Shown: positions 1 to 7,572 of the stretch, one piece after another | How positions within the stretch are numbered: the first letter of the stretch is position 1 | Layout of the letters: each line of letters begins with the position of its first letter | Source of the DNA: Paramarasmius palmivorus | Lineage: Eukaryota > Basidiomycota > Agaricomycetes > Agaricales > Marasmiaceae | Reading direction: 5' to 3' | Length of the DNA: 64,000 bases | Assembly (NCBI GenBank): GCA_037176845.1 | Contig: JAYKXP010000154.1 | Location: 1 to 64,000 of the forward strand | Position numbers and translations under genes: made by a program | Notes under the pieces: model-generated | What the model was told of the DNA's origin: nothing | The model's database searches: none | Seen by the model: only the letters and a program-made list of their open reading frames with translations

Positions 1-178
1 CCCCTACCCTAACCTTACCCCTAACCCCTTAACCCCTAACCCCATAACCCCTAACCCCTAACCCCTAACCCCTAACCCCTAACCCCTAACCCCTAACCCC
101 TAACCCCTAACCCCTAACCCTAACCCCTAACCCCTAACCCCTAACCCCTAACCCTAACCCCTAACCCCTAACCCCTAA
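1..178. repeat. telomeric repeat tract
   Basis: Tandem CCCCTAA units (TTAGGGG on the other strand) run from the first base to about 178, with a few CCCTAA, CCTTACCCC and CCCATAA variants, mostly at the outer end. The C-rich strand reads 5'->3' inward, as expected for a left chromosome end. The seven-base unit differs from the usual fungal TTAGGG. Confidence 0.96.
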
Positions 179-1500
179 CATTATCTTATTTAAACTTATA
201 ATATTATTTTTTTATTTATACTTGTTTATATCTGCTTATACATCTTCAAATACACATAAACAACCCTCTGCATCTTCAAATTATCCATAACACACTCAAA
301 ATCAACTCATACTATACAAATCACTGCTTTATACTCTCCATTTTCCTCTTACACTCACACAGCGGGTTCTCTCATGCTCGTTATACACTCTACACAACTT
401 CTACTCACTCATACTACACATATTTTTAACGGTTTTCATCCAACGGGGCTTATATACTACTCAACTGTAACTACCGGTCTTCTTGACTAACATACTACAG
501 CTTATCTTGCATCTTTATATACTCTATACTATCTGTACTTCACTCATGTTCAACGTCTGACTGCTGGACACACACCATCAATCATTACACTCAATATCAT
601 CTTCATTTCAACTTCTTCCTCACTCATGTTATTACCCATCGTAAAACTTGCTCAAATTATATTCACTCCCATAACCTCCCTTTAACCCGTACATATCTAT
701 TCTTTATCACACAACTTTCCTTTTCTCGTGAAACTCCGTCACTGTTGCATACGGGGAAAAATATATTTTTCAGTTTGCCATCGGGAAATTCAATGTTGTC
801 AAAATTTCTCGAAAAAATTTGTGTCACTCCGTAATGATGTATACTTCGCCAGTCAGCTTTTATTCCATCATAAAAATCACTTGCAGTCTTGTACGGGACA
901 ATTTTTACTTTCTGTCGGGAAAATCTCAAGTCGTAATACAACTTTCTACTCTGATGCAGAACCTTGGTTTACCCGAAACTGCACACTTGGATGGGGGCAG
1001 GTTCACTGCCACTCAGCGCTTAAATGGGGGGCAGGTACACTGCCACACACTCTTCATCACATGCTCTTACTAATTTTCACTGTTTATGTAGCTTTTACAT
1101 CAATTTTACATTATGTTCAACGGAATTCTAATAATAGATATATCGTGGAATGGTCAAGAAGGTGTCGTAGCGGTGGTGAGGAAAGAAAACAACGTCGAAG
1201 AATGTTATGTTGATTGGCGGGGTGTATTTGTTGTTCATGGTTGAGCTTGACGTTGAACTCGAGTTTTATGCCACTACAGCTAGACTAAAGTCTGAACTGT
1301 ATTTGGGTTGTCTGGTAGGTTTATATTGGTGAGCAGTGGGAGAACACGGAAAGAGCGACATTCCAGGTTTTCGGTGGCGGCGGTGAGGAATTGGGCGTGA
1401 CGAACGCAATGAGCAAGTCGTGACGATGTCGAGGAGGGCCTAGCGGAGATGAGACAGTAGAGAAGTCGCAAAAGACATCTCTGGAGGGATGATGTGGTGG
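179..1500. other. telomere-proximal gene-free subtelomere
   Basis: The first ~480 bp after the telomere is AT- and C-rich and pyrimidine-biased on the plus strand, without a credible ORF. Two related mini-hairpins built on GGCAG/CTGCC lie at 996-1010 and 1030-1044; their flank resembles the right arm of the large hairpin at 6508-6590, so this looks like a decayed outer part of the hairpin array. The ORFs of 60-160 codons here have no recognisable domain, and I treat them as chance. Confidence 0.6.
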
Positions 1501-1928
1501 CGTCACAGTGATGTTCGAGATGCTATAGGGGGAAGAAACTATCAGTACCACAAAATAGAATAGAAAAGTTCAGTACGCACCTGGTACCTTCTTACCAAAT
1601 TCAGTTCACTCAACTCATTTCCTTCCAACGCTGCACCTTGAATAGTCTATAGAATAAGTGGATCAGTACTTTGAAAACAATAAAGAACAAGAATACCTTT
1701 GAAGGCCGTGGTCACGGTATAAGAGAGCAACTTGACGTGACGCAAGGTCACATCGTCGAAAGGTACAAACAGTGAGCGAAAAGCCCAACGTCACGGTACT
1801 GACGTTTTAGAGGTCACAGAACACGATGGTGATGTCAGGGAGGACGCTAGACATCATCATCGTTAACGGTTGCACATTCGCTGTCACCTTTCCAAATCAC
1901 CATGGCCTGACATTCACAGCCTTCTGAA

Positions 1929-1985
1929 TAGCCTCTGGTATTACGAGAGCGACGAAGTAATCGCTCTGTTCATATCCAGAGGCTA
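1929..1985. repeat. family A hairpin (outlying copy)
   Basis: Outer stem TAGCCTCTGG (1929-1938) pairs perfectly with CCAGAGGCTA (1976-1985). An inner stem AGAGCGA (1946-1952) pairs with TCGCTCT (1961-1967). Same outer stem and layout as four other copies further in. Confidence 0.85.
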
Positions 1986-3021
1986 GGGAGTATCTGGGAT
2001 GCTGGGTGATGGTGATAGGTATGGGTGGCGAGCTGCAGGTCGGGGTGACGCTGACGTTCATCGTCAACGTCGTATTCGTGTTGAGCACCTGCCAAACCTC
2101 CAGAGGCCTGACTTAGCATATATCGGAGTCGTCGGTTGTGAGCACATTCGAAGGTCTTCAATGACTGTTCCTGGTTGGCATCTTTTGAACGTGTGGAGTG
2201 GTGGTGGCGATTTGAGCGTGGTTCAGGGTAACATAGTGAAGATATAACCTGTGAAAGTGAGAAAATGCAAGGAAAAAAGGGAACGGACACGCACCTAGTA
2301 CCTGTACATCAACAGGACCTTTACCCGCTCTCCCCTTCTTCGTCCCTCACCCTTCCGAGGAATGTTGATAGCCGTATATAGTCCTGTAGTAGTAATTTAG
2401 AGACGACGAATGGAAGAAAGTAGATGGGACATACCTGCAATCGTCGTCGTCACGGTTCTATGCCGGTCTGACCGAGCCCAGGCCACATCTGTTCCTCGAC
2501 ACACTGTAGTATAGATAGATAAAAGAAGAGCAAAAAAAACTGACCTTGGGCATCTAGGTTTCGTCGCGGACGATGATGAGGGTTGGAGTACGGGGTATAC
2601 AGGACGTTGTTTGTGAGATCGAGGTACTGGCGGTGCCAGCATTCATCGCCGACGTCGTAGTCACACCCAGGAACCCCAAACGCTCCCGGACAACTAGTTT
2701 AGGTAGCTTTGGAGCCGTTGTTGGCATTGTGGTTGGTGTTTTTGGTGTTCGGCAGTGTTGGTGTTGGATGTTGTTGAATGCTTCGAGGACGGATAATGGA
2801 AGGTAGGAAATGCTAAATAGAAAGAATATTACCTGCAAAAGAGAAAGCAAAGTAAGAACGTGCAAGAAAAAAGACGACGACCACGTACCTTGCACCTGTT
2901 ACCTCGACCGTTCTCTCTCCTTCCTCGACGCCCATCCCTTATCCTAATCCCAATAGACACTCCTATAAAAATAGGTTAGATATGATCTATAAAAGAAAGA
3001 CAACAAACCCGTTACCTTTCG

Positions 3022-3056
3022 TACCACCAACATCGTCGGAGACGATGTTGGTGGTA
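3022..3056. repeat. hairpin, 16-bp perfect arms
   Basis: Arms 3022-3037 and 3041-3056 are exact reverse complements with a 3-nt loop (GGA) inside the recurring GTC-NNN-GAC apex. It lies just upstream of the type II donor at 3015 in the leftward transcript. Confidence 0.9.
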
Positions 3057-3125
3057 AGAGATCAAGAGCGACAGCGTGAGAAAAGACCCGCGCTGCCTCT
3101 CTGCCTCTGACCGGCAAACCCAAGT

Positions 3126-3152
3126 CATCCCTTTGTCCACGACGAAGGGATG
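3126..3152. repeat. family B hairpin
   Basis: Arms CATCCCTTTGTC and GACGAAGGGATG (12 nt, one U-G type pair) around loop CAC. It shares the CATC...GATG frame and the GTC-NNN-GAC apex with 3852, 3939, 5965 and 6475. Confidence 0.85.
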
Positions 3153-3162
3153 CAGCCTGGGT

Positions 3163-3198
3163 ACTCGAGGATAAGTGTAACCGCACTTATCCTCGAGT
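3163..3198. repeat. CTCGAG-type hairpin
   Basis: 15-bp perfect arms (3163-3177 and 3184-3198) beginning ACTCGAGGA, with a 6-nt loop TAACCG. It follows a family B hairpin immediately, the same order as at 3852/3889. Confidence 0.9.
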
Positions 3199-3788
3199 GA
3201 AACTGGTTATCGTAGCTTCGTCGATGCTGCGATAGATGTGGGAGGTAGCGGTGAGTATGAATAATAGGTATATCGGTTTCTCGCGTGTCAACCTAGTTTC
3301 ATGTTGTCATATCCGTGGCCCTGGTATAACATACAGAATGACGCGAACGTGCAACGTCGACGCCATAGACATAACAAACAACAACTTGGACTTCCAGACT
3401 CCAAGTCTGGAGAGCCTCAAGGTTGTTGGTTGGATTTCGGCTGGACAATGTTCATGTGGCGATGTTCCGGTGCAGACGGCGGTTGAGGGTTTTCCGAGGT
3501 ATTTTTTTTGATGTCGGCGTGTAGCGGGGTGTGGAACGGTTCAAGCTAGACAACGATATAGCCTGTAAAGGAGAAACTGAAGTAAACAAGTACAAGAAAA
3601 AAAGCTAGTTAGACGCACCTTGAACCCAACACTTGACCGTTCTCCCCTCTTCTCCAACTATCCTTACCCCTTCTACTTCCATTTATTAGACCTAGTATAC
3701 ATAGTTAGAAATGATGAAAGAAAGAAATCCAGGAGAACGTACCTGGGTGCCATCGTTCGAAGACGATGGTGGTGGTTAAAGTACAAGA

Positions 3789-3821
3789 GAGGCAGCGTGA
3801 GAAAAGACCTCACGCTGCCTC
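3789..3821. repeat. hairpin, 13-bp perfect arms
   Basis: GAGGCAGCGTGAG (3789-3801) pairs with CTCACGCTGCCTC (3809-3821). It is the paralogue of 4831-4867, with a compensatory A:T for C:G exchange in the sixth pair. A 7-bp hairpin TGCCGGT/ACCGGCA (3824-3840) follows directly. Confidence 0.9.
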
Positions 3822-3851
3822 AATGCCGGTCTAACCGGCAAGCCCAGGTCA

Positions 3852-3878
3852 CATCCCTTCGTCGCAGACAAAGGGATG
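3852..3878. repeat. family B hairpin
   Basis: CATCCCTTCGTC (3852-3863), loop GCA, GACAAAGGGATG (3867-3878); 11 of 12 positions pair, and the odd one is a G-U pair on the minus strand. Confidence 0.85.
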
Positions 3879-3888
3879 AGAGTTGGGT

Positions 3889-3927
3889 ACTCGAGGGTAA
3901 ATGTACGAAGTACACTTGCCCTCGAGT
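3889..3927. repeat. CTCGAG-type hairpin, 18-nt arms
   Basis: Arms 3889-3906 and 3910-3927 start ACTCGAGGG; 16 of 18 positions are Watson-Crick, and the two others are wobble on one or the other strand. Loop GAA. Confidence 0.85.
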
Positions 3928-3938
3928 CTGGAGCCTTC

Positions 3939-3965
3939 CATCACAGCGTCATCGACGCTGTGATG
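3939..3965. repeat. family B hairpin
   Basis: CATCACAGCGTC, loop ATC, GACGCTGTGATG: 12-bp perfect stem with the family frame but a different four-base core. Confidence 0.92.
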
Positions 3966-3973
3966 AATGTATA

Positions 3974-4014
3974 GTGCACCCGAGTCTATGCCCAAGACTA
4001 GAACTCGGGTGCAC
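3974..4014. repeat. hairpin, 12-bp perfect arms
   Basis: GTGCACCCGAGT (3974-3985) pairs with ACTCGGGTGCAC (4003-4014) around a 17-nt loop. It sits between a family B and a family A hairpin. Confidence 0.88.
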
Positions 4015-4031
4015 ACCCTCACTCGACATCC

Positions 4032-4115
4032 CCCAGGTGCTTACATAGCGTCTGGGACTACGCGAACAATGAAACCATTGTGGCGTTTGTATCCAGACGC
4101 TAAGTAACACCTGGG
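4032..4115. repeat. family A hairpin with three-tier stem
   Basis: Basal stem CCCAGGTG/CACCTGGG (4032-4039, 4108-4115), middle stem TAGCGTCTGG/CCAGACGCTA (4046-4055, 4093-4102) and apical stem ACAATG/CATTGT (4066-4071, 4076-4081). The middle stem carries a compensatory G:C for C:G exchange relative to the other family A copies. Confidence 0.88.
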
Positions 4116-4247
4116 AGAGTTGAGCTGGCGGTATGTACGGGAAAAGGGGTATACAAGCCGTTGCTTGCGAGATCGAAGTACCGGCGGTGTCAGCGTTCGT
4201 CGCCGACGACCTGCTACCGCGGTGCCCACAAGCCAGAGACATCAAGA

Positions 4248-4304
4248 TAGCCTCTGGTACCACAGGAGTGACGAATTCGCCACTCCGTTCGTATCCAGAG
4301 GCTA
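4248..4304. repeat. family A hairpin
   Basis: TAGCCTCTGG (4248-4257) pairs with CCAGAGGCTA (4295-4304); inner stem GGAGTG (4265-4270) pairs with CACTCC (4281-4286). Confidence 0.9.
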
Positions 4305-4830
4305 ATGATACACTGGAATGTTGGTGTGGGGGTCCGGGCAAGGGGATGTGCAACGGGATCCATGCGATGGCGATATCGAGGTGGCGATAACGCCAACGTG
4401 CTTTGTGGATGCTGTATACGGCATCTGCGACAAGAAAAATCTTGATTTGGCTTGCGTATGTCGCTATGGGGCCGGTCATTCGTCTTCGATGTTGTCCGTG
4501 CGGTAGTGCGCGATGGCCTTCGAAATGGTTGGGGGGTCTTCTAACGGGACGTTGGCGTCGACGGCAAGCACGATGCAGGGAATGATGAATCAAATGAAAT
4601 ATAACCTGTCGAACGAAAATACAAGATGAGAAAACGCCAGGGAAAAGGTCAATGGGTACGCACCTTGTACCCTCTACCTTTCTCCTTCTCCCTTTGTCCC
4701 CGATTTTCTTTCCTCCTCCTAGTCCCATTAGGTAGCCCTGTAGATACAAGTTAGAAGTTATTGATGAAGAAGAAAAAGAAACCATACCTTCGTGTCGTCG
4801 TCGTTGACGATGATTGTGGTCAGAGGTCAA

Positions 4831-4867
4831 GAGAGGCCGCGTGAGAAAAGGCCTCACGCGGCCTCTC
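4831..4867. repeat. hairpin, 15-bp perfect arms
   Basis: GAGAGGCCGCGTGAG (4831-4845) pairs exactly with 4853-4867 around a 7-nt loop AAAAGGC. A perfect 8-bp hairpin TGCCGGTC/GACCGGCA (4870-4886) follows, the same order as at 3789-3840. Confidence 0.93.
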
Positions 4868-4891
4868 TATGCCGGTCAGACCGGCAAACCG

Positions 4892-4930
4892 ATTGTAACC
4901 CTAATGGTTTCAAACCATTAGGGTTACAAT
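4892..4930. repeat. central 19-bp perfect hairpin
   Basis: Arms 4892-4910 and 4912-4930 are exact reverse complements with a single-base loop (C). The arm contains AACCCTAA, which resembles the telomere unit. It lies at the point where the array changes orientation. Confidence 0.93.
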
Positions 4931-4935
4931 TTGGT

Positions 4936-5220
4936 TCCGCGGATGTGACGGTTACCCGTCACATCCCCTCTTAGTCCCTTACCACCACATCGTCGACGAG
5001 GAACGATAGGTAGGTTTTTTCTTTTCCCATTTTCCTTCTATAGCTAATATTTCTTCTTTTAGATCTATGTAAATATTTGTTTCCGCGGATGTGACGGTTA
5101 CCGTCACATCCCCTCTTAGTCTCTTACCACCACATCGTCGACGAGGAACGATACGTAGGTTTTTTCTTTTCCCACTTTCCTTCTACAACTAACATTTATT
5201 TTCTTAGATCTATATAAATA
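4936..5220 (+). repeat. tandem duplication at the array centre
   Basis: Two ~145 bp copies (about 4936-5080 and 5082-5220), each with a GGATGTGACGG/CCGTCACATCC hairpin (4941-4966; 5087-5111), a conserved TCGTCGACGAGGAACGAT stretch, and a pyrimidine-rich type II intron. A third, diverged copy lies at about 6085-6215 with its own 11-bp hairpin (6088-6098/6106-6116). Confidence 0.85.
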
Positions 5221-5441
5221 CGTACAGGGTGGATACCGAGCGCAGGAGTAAGAGGGAGCAAAGGGGATTAGCAAAGTCAGGTGCGTGAACTAACGTTTTG
5301 ATTTTTATTGTTTTTCTGAATGCTATCGTCGCCGTTACAGCACCCATCTACTACGAAGAACCCACCAGCATCCTCAACGCCATTCCCGCCTCCAACTGGA
5401 CGCACCCGATCGCGAACGACCGCAGAAGTCCGTCGACAATG

Positions 5442-5480
5442 CTCAAAGTCCCCAGAATACTCGTTCTGGGGCTCTTTGAG
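5442..5480 (+). repeat. two-step hairpin
   Basis: CTCAAAG/CTTTGAG (5442-5448, 5474-5480) at the base and CCCCAGAA/TTCTGGGG (5450-5457, 5464-5471) above a small asymmetric internal loop. Confidence 0.85.
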
Positions 5481-5498
5481 TGGCACGTCTCGATTTTG

Positions 5499-5521
5499 GC
5501 ATCAGCGATTGACGCTGATGC
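5499..5521 (+). repeat. hairpin, 9-bp perfect arms
   Basis: GCATCAGCG (5499-5507) pairs with CGCTGATGC (5513-5521), loop ATTGA. Confidence 0.85.
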
Positions 5522-5590
5522 TTCTTCGCCATGGACACCATACTACCACCCGCCACGACACCATGCACCTTCCTTCCAACCAAACATCTG

Positions 5591-5632
5591 TGCACCAGAC
5601 ACCCGAGTATCGGTACAGGGTGTTCTGGTGCA
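5591..5632 (+). repeat. hairpin with one bulge
   Basis: TGCACCAGACACCC (5591-5604) pairs with 5618-5632; the right arm has one extra base. Followed by GGCATCGGC/GCCGATGCC (5648-5672), a perfect 9-bp hairpin. Confidence 0.82.
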
Positions 5633-5744
5633 TGTAGCCCAGAATATGGCATCGGCTACGCTCGCCGATGCCTTCCTTTCTCTCGCCGCCATCTTCACCA
5701 TTTTCCCCTGCCTCCACCTTCCCCAACACCCACCACAGCTCGCT

Positions 5745-5800
5745 TAGCCTCTGGGTACAAAGAGGACGACGGTTTCGTCGTCCTCGCGTTCCAGAGGCTA
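5745..5800 (+). repeat. family A hairpin
   Basis: TAGCCTCTGG (5745-5754) pairs with CCAGAGGCTA (5791-5800); inner stem GAGGACGAC (5762-5770) pairs exactly with GTCGTCCTC (5777-5785). Confidence 0.92.
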
Positions 5801-5843
5801 TTGGATTGCTTCTGGTGTGGTTAGGTAGGTATGAGACGAGCGC

Positions 5844-5942
5844 AGTCAACGTACTCGGGATGGACTCGAGTACATTGACTGTGCAGCATTCGTCCTTGAC
5901 GAATGCTGCACCAGGGACTCCAGATTGGTAGTATGGAGTCCC
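5844..5942 (+). repeat. three consecutive hairpins
   Basis: 5844-5857/5867-5880 (14 bp, one mismatch); 5881-5894/5898-5911 (14-bp perfect, loop CTT in the GTC-NNN-GAC apex); 5914-5922/5934-5942 (9-bp perfect, GGGACTCCA/TGGAGTCCC). They follow each other with almost no spacer. Confidence 0.9.
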
Positions 5943-5964
5943 CCATCGCCGTTAACCTCACCTA

Positions 5965-5991
5965 CATCAATTCGTCGACGACGAATTGATG
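5965..5991 (+). repeat. family B hairpin
   Basis: CATCAATTCGTC, loop GAC, GACGAATTGATG: 12-bp perfect. Compared with 6475-6501 it shows a compensatory A:T for C:G pair. A smaller CCATCGTC/GACGATGG hairpin (6039-6057) follows. Confidence 0.93.
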
Positions 5992-6414
5992 CAGGCTAAG
6001 CGCTCCTGCCACAGACTTTTCCGCCGGTCTTCCCTTTACCATCGTCACTGACGATGGCAACCCGTCTCGAACCCGTCTATCCTAAGTGAGGATGTGACTG
6101 TAACGGTCACATCCTCTCTTAGCCTCTTACCACCACCTCCCGTCGTCGACGAAGGACGACAGGTAAGTTTTTCTTTTCTTTTTCCCTTTCCATCACTAAT
6201 ATTCACTTCGAGAACTACATACACGGGGATAGAAAAACTTGCAAGCGCAGAAAAAAGCAGGAACATGGGCGATTAACAAGGTCAAGGTGCGTCGGCTAAT
6301 CGTTCAATTTTTTTTTGTTTTCTGACTCCTCTCCAGCCGTTACGGTGCCCTAATCCTTTCAAGAAACCTTACGCCCTCGCCATTCCTCGTCGTAGACGAG
6401 GTGATGCTTTCGTA

Positions 6415-6455
6415 TTTTACTTGAGTCTGATGAATTCCATCAGGCTCGAGTAAAA
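6415..6455 (+). repeat. TTTTACTCGAG-type hairpin
   Basis: 18-nt arms (6415-6432 and 6438-6455), fully paired if two U-G pairs are allowed on the plus strand, loop AATTC. Paralogue of the perfect hairpin at 7532-7572. Confidence 0.9.
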
Positions 6456-6463
6456 ACGTTCTA

Positions 6464-6513
6464 GCGCTCACCCACATCCATTCGTCAACGACGAATGGAT
6501 GCAGGCTGAGCGC
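6464..6513 (+). repeat. family B hairpin with outer stem
   Basis: Outer GCGCTCA/TGAGCGC (6464-6470, 6507-6513), internal loop, inner CATCCATTCGTC/GACGAATGGATG (6475-6486, 6490-6501) with loop AAC. Confidence 0.93.
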
Positions 6514-6590
6514 CCGGTGGCGATGAACCTGTTCCCTCTCACGCTCGGGTGAAGCGTGAGAGGGAACAGGTTCACTGCCACCGGGCGCTC
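6508..6590 (+). repeat. largest hairpin of the array, 38-nt arms
   Basis: Arms 6508-6545 and 6553-6590 are reverse complements at 36 of 38 positions, with one two-base mismatch (GA against CT) and a 7-nt loop CGGGTGA. The base of this stem overlaps the outer stem of the preceding hairpin, so the two would compete. Confidence 0.95.
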
Positions 6591-7047
6591 GTACAACTCG
6601 GTACCTCATCTGCGTCGTGTTCTCTTCCCCTCATCATCGTCGCCGACGATGCAACGGTAGGCTCTCCCTTCAACTACCTACCTTCTATATATTAACCAAC
6701 CATCCCTCATAGGAATACGTAACCGGAACTAGGATGAACTGGGGGCAAGAAAAGACGGGAAAAGATGGCAATCAAGGTGCGTGTTCATTGACTTGGATTT
6801 TTTCTGTTCTTCTTACATTTCACTTTTATGCAGTAACAAACTTTCATCGGTCTCGATACCGATATCATAACAACAACACATTTACGCTCACGGATGCTTT
6901 CTCCTTTCTCGCCGCCGCCTTCTTCACCTTTCCCAACACCTATTGCCATACCACGTAGCCGACGCCTCCAGTATATTTTTGGATCGGAAGCTCCCAAGGA
7001 ACTGGAAACAAACTGCGCGTCCTAGACGAACAGTTGGTTTTGGCTCT

Positions 7048-7071
7048 GGATGTGACTTTAATGTCACATCC
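7048..7071 (+). repeat. GGATGTGAC hairpin
   Basis: GGATGTGAC (7048-7056) pairs with GTCACATCC (7063-7071), loop TTTAAT. Fourth member of the GGATGTGAC hairpin family (4941, 5087, 6088). Confidence 0.88.
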
Positions 7072-7163
7072 GCTCCTTTGCTCTCCCCTTTACCATCGTC
7101 GCAGAAGATGCAACGTCCCCACCCATTCTCTTTGCTCCCCAAGCCTTCATCGCACCCTCAAGC

Positions 7164-7217
7164 AGCCTCTGCGTACACAGAGACGGCGAATTGGCCGTAC
7201 TCAATGTACCAGAGGCT
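7164..7217 (+). repeat. family A hairpin, rightmost copy
   Basis: AGCCTCTG...GTACA (7164-7176, one bulged C) pairs with TGTACCAGAGGCT (7205-7217); inner stem ACGGC/GCCGT. Confidence 0.85.
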
Positions 7218-7255
7218 TCAAGAGTTGTGTCTATGGTGAAGACCTTTGGGTTCTA

Positions 7256-7292
7256 TGTACCTGAGCTTGCGGTTGCTCAGCACTCAGGTACA
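7256..7292 (+). repeat. hairpin, 10-bp perfect arms
   Basis: TGTACCTGAG (7256-7265) pairs with CTCAGGTACA (7283-7292). A smaller TACCTGA/TCAGGTA hairpin is at 7349-7367, and imperfect GTC-NNN-GAC hairpins lie at about 7317, 7398 and 7494. Confidence 0.82.
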
Positions 7293-7531
7293 CTAACTTC
7301 CGGTCAGTCATAACACATTCGTCGTAGACGATTTGTTGGATTCCCGTGTACCTGAGTATTTCAGGTAGCAGTTCCCAGTACACATTTACTCGTCTATGAC
7401 GAATGAGTGTGTGCTGGAAACCTTGACAACATGCAGAGCTTGTTGGTAAGCCCTGCATGGTGTTGCCATCTATAGACTCTGTAACCACCTCTCCGTCTAC
7501 GACGAAGGGGTGTGTACTGGGATGCTGTTAT

Positions 7532-7572
7532 TTTTACTCGAGTCTGATGGAATTCATCAGACTCGAGTAAAA
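7532..7572 (+). repeat. TT TTACTCGAG-type hairpin, 18-bp perfect
   Basis: Arms 7532-7549 and 7555-7572 are exact reverse complements, loop GAATT. A bulged stem AGTGC...GCACT (7580-7633) with a GTC-GAC-GAC apex follows and resembles the family B outer stem. Confidence 0.93.

Larger units (their letters stand above)
1500..4930 (-). ncRNA. putative spliced hairpin-array transcript, leftward arm
   Basis: Read on the minus strand, this stretch is a repeated unit: a hairpin-rich exon, a type II intron, a 66-89 nt purine-rich exon, and a type I intron. Type I introns (GTGCGT or GTACGT donor, exon resuming G[TC][TA]ATAT in four cases) lie at 4606-4663, 3563-3618, 2833-2888, 2249-2294 and 1523-1580. 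Type II introns lie at 4738-4787, 3692-3742, 2963-3015, 2384-2434 and 1647-1696, with another at 2504-2544. Small exons between them are 4664-4737, 3619-3691, 2889-2962, 2295-2383 and 1581-1646. No reading frame persists across units. Stems are perfect near the centre and decay toward the telomere. That it is a non-coding spliced RNA is inference from the splice-site and stem pattern; no such family is known to me. Confidence 0.55.

Noticed and set aside
3949..4857. 302-codon minus-strand ORF across the hairpin array
   Set aside because: It runs straight through two typical introns (4606-4663, 4738-4787) and several perfect hairpins, and equivalent frames in neighbouring units contain stops; I consider it chance.
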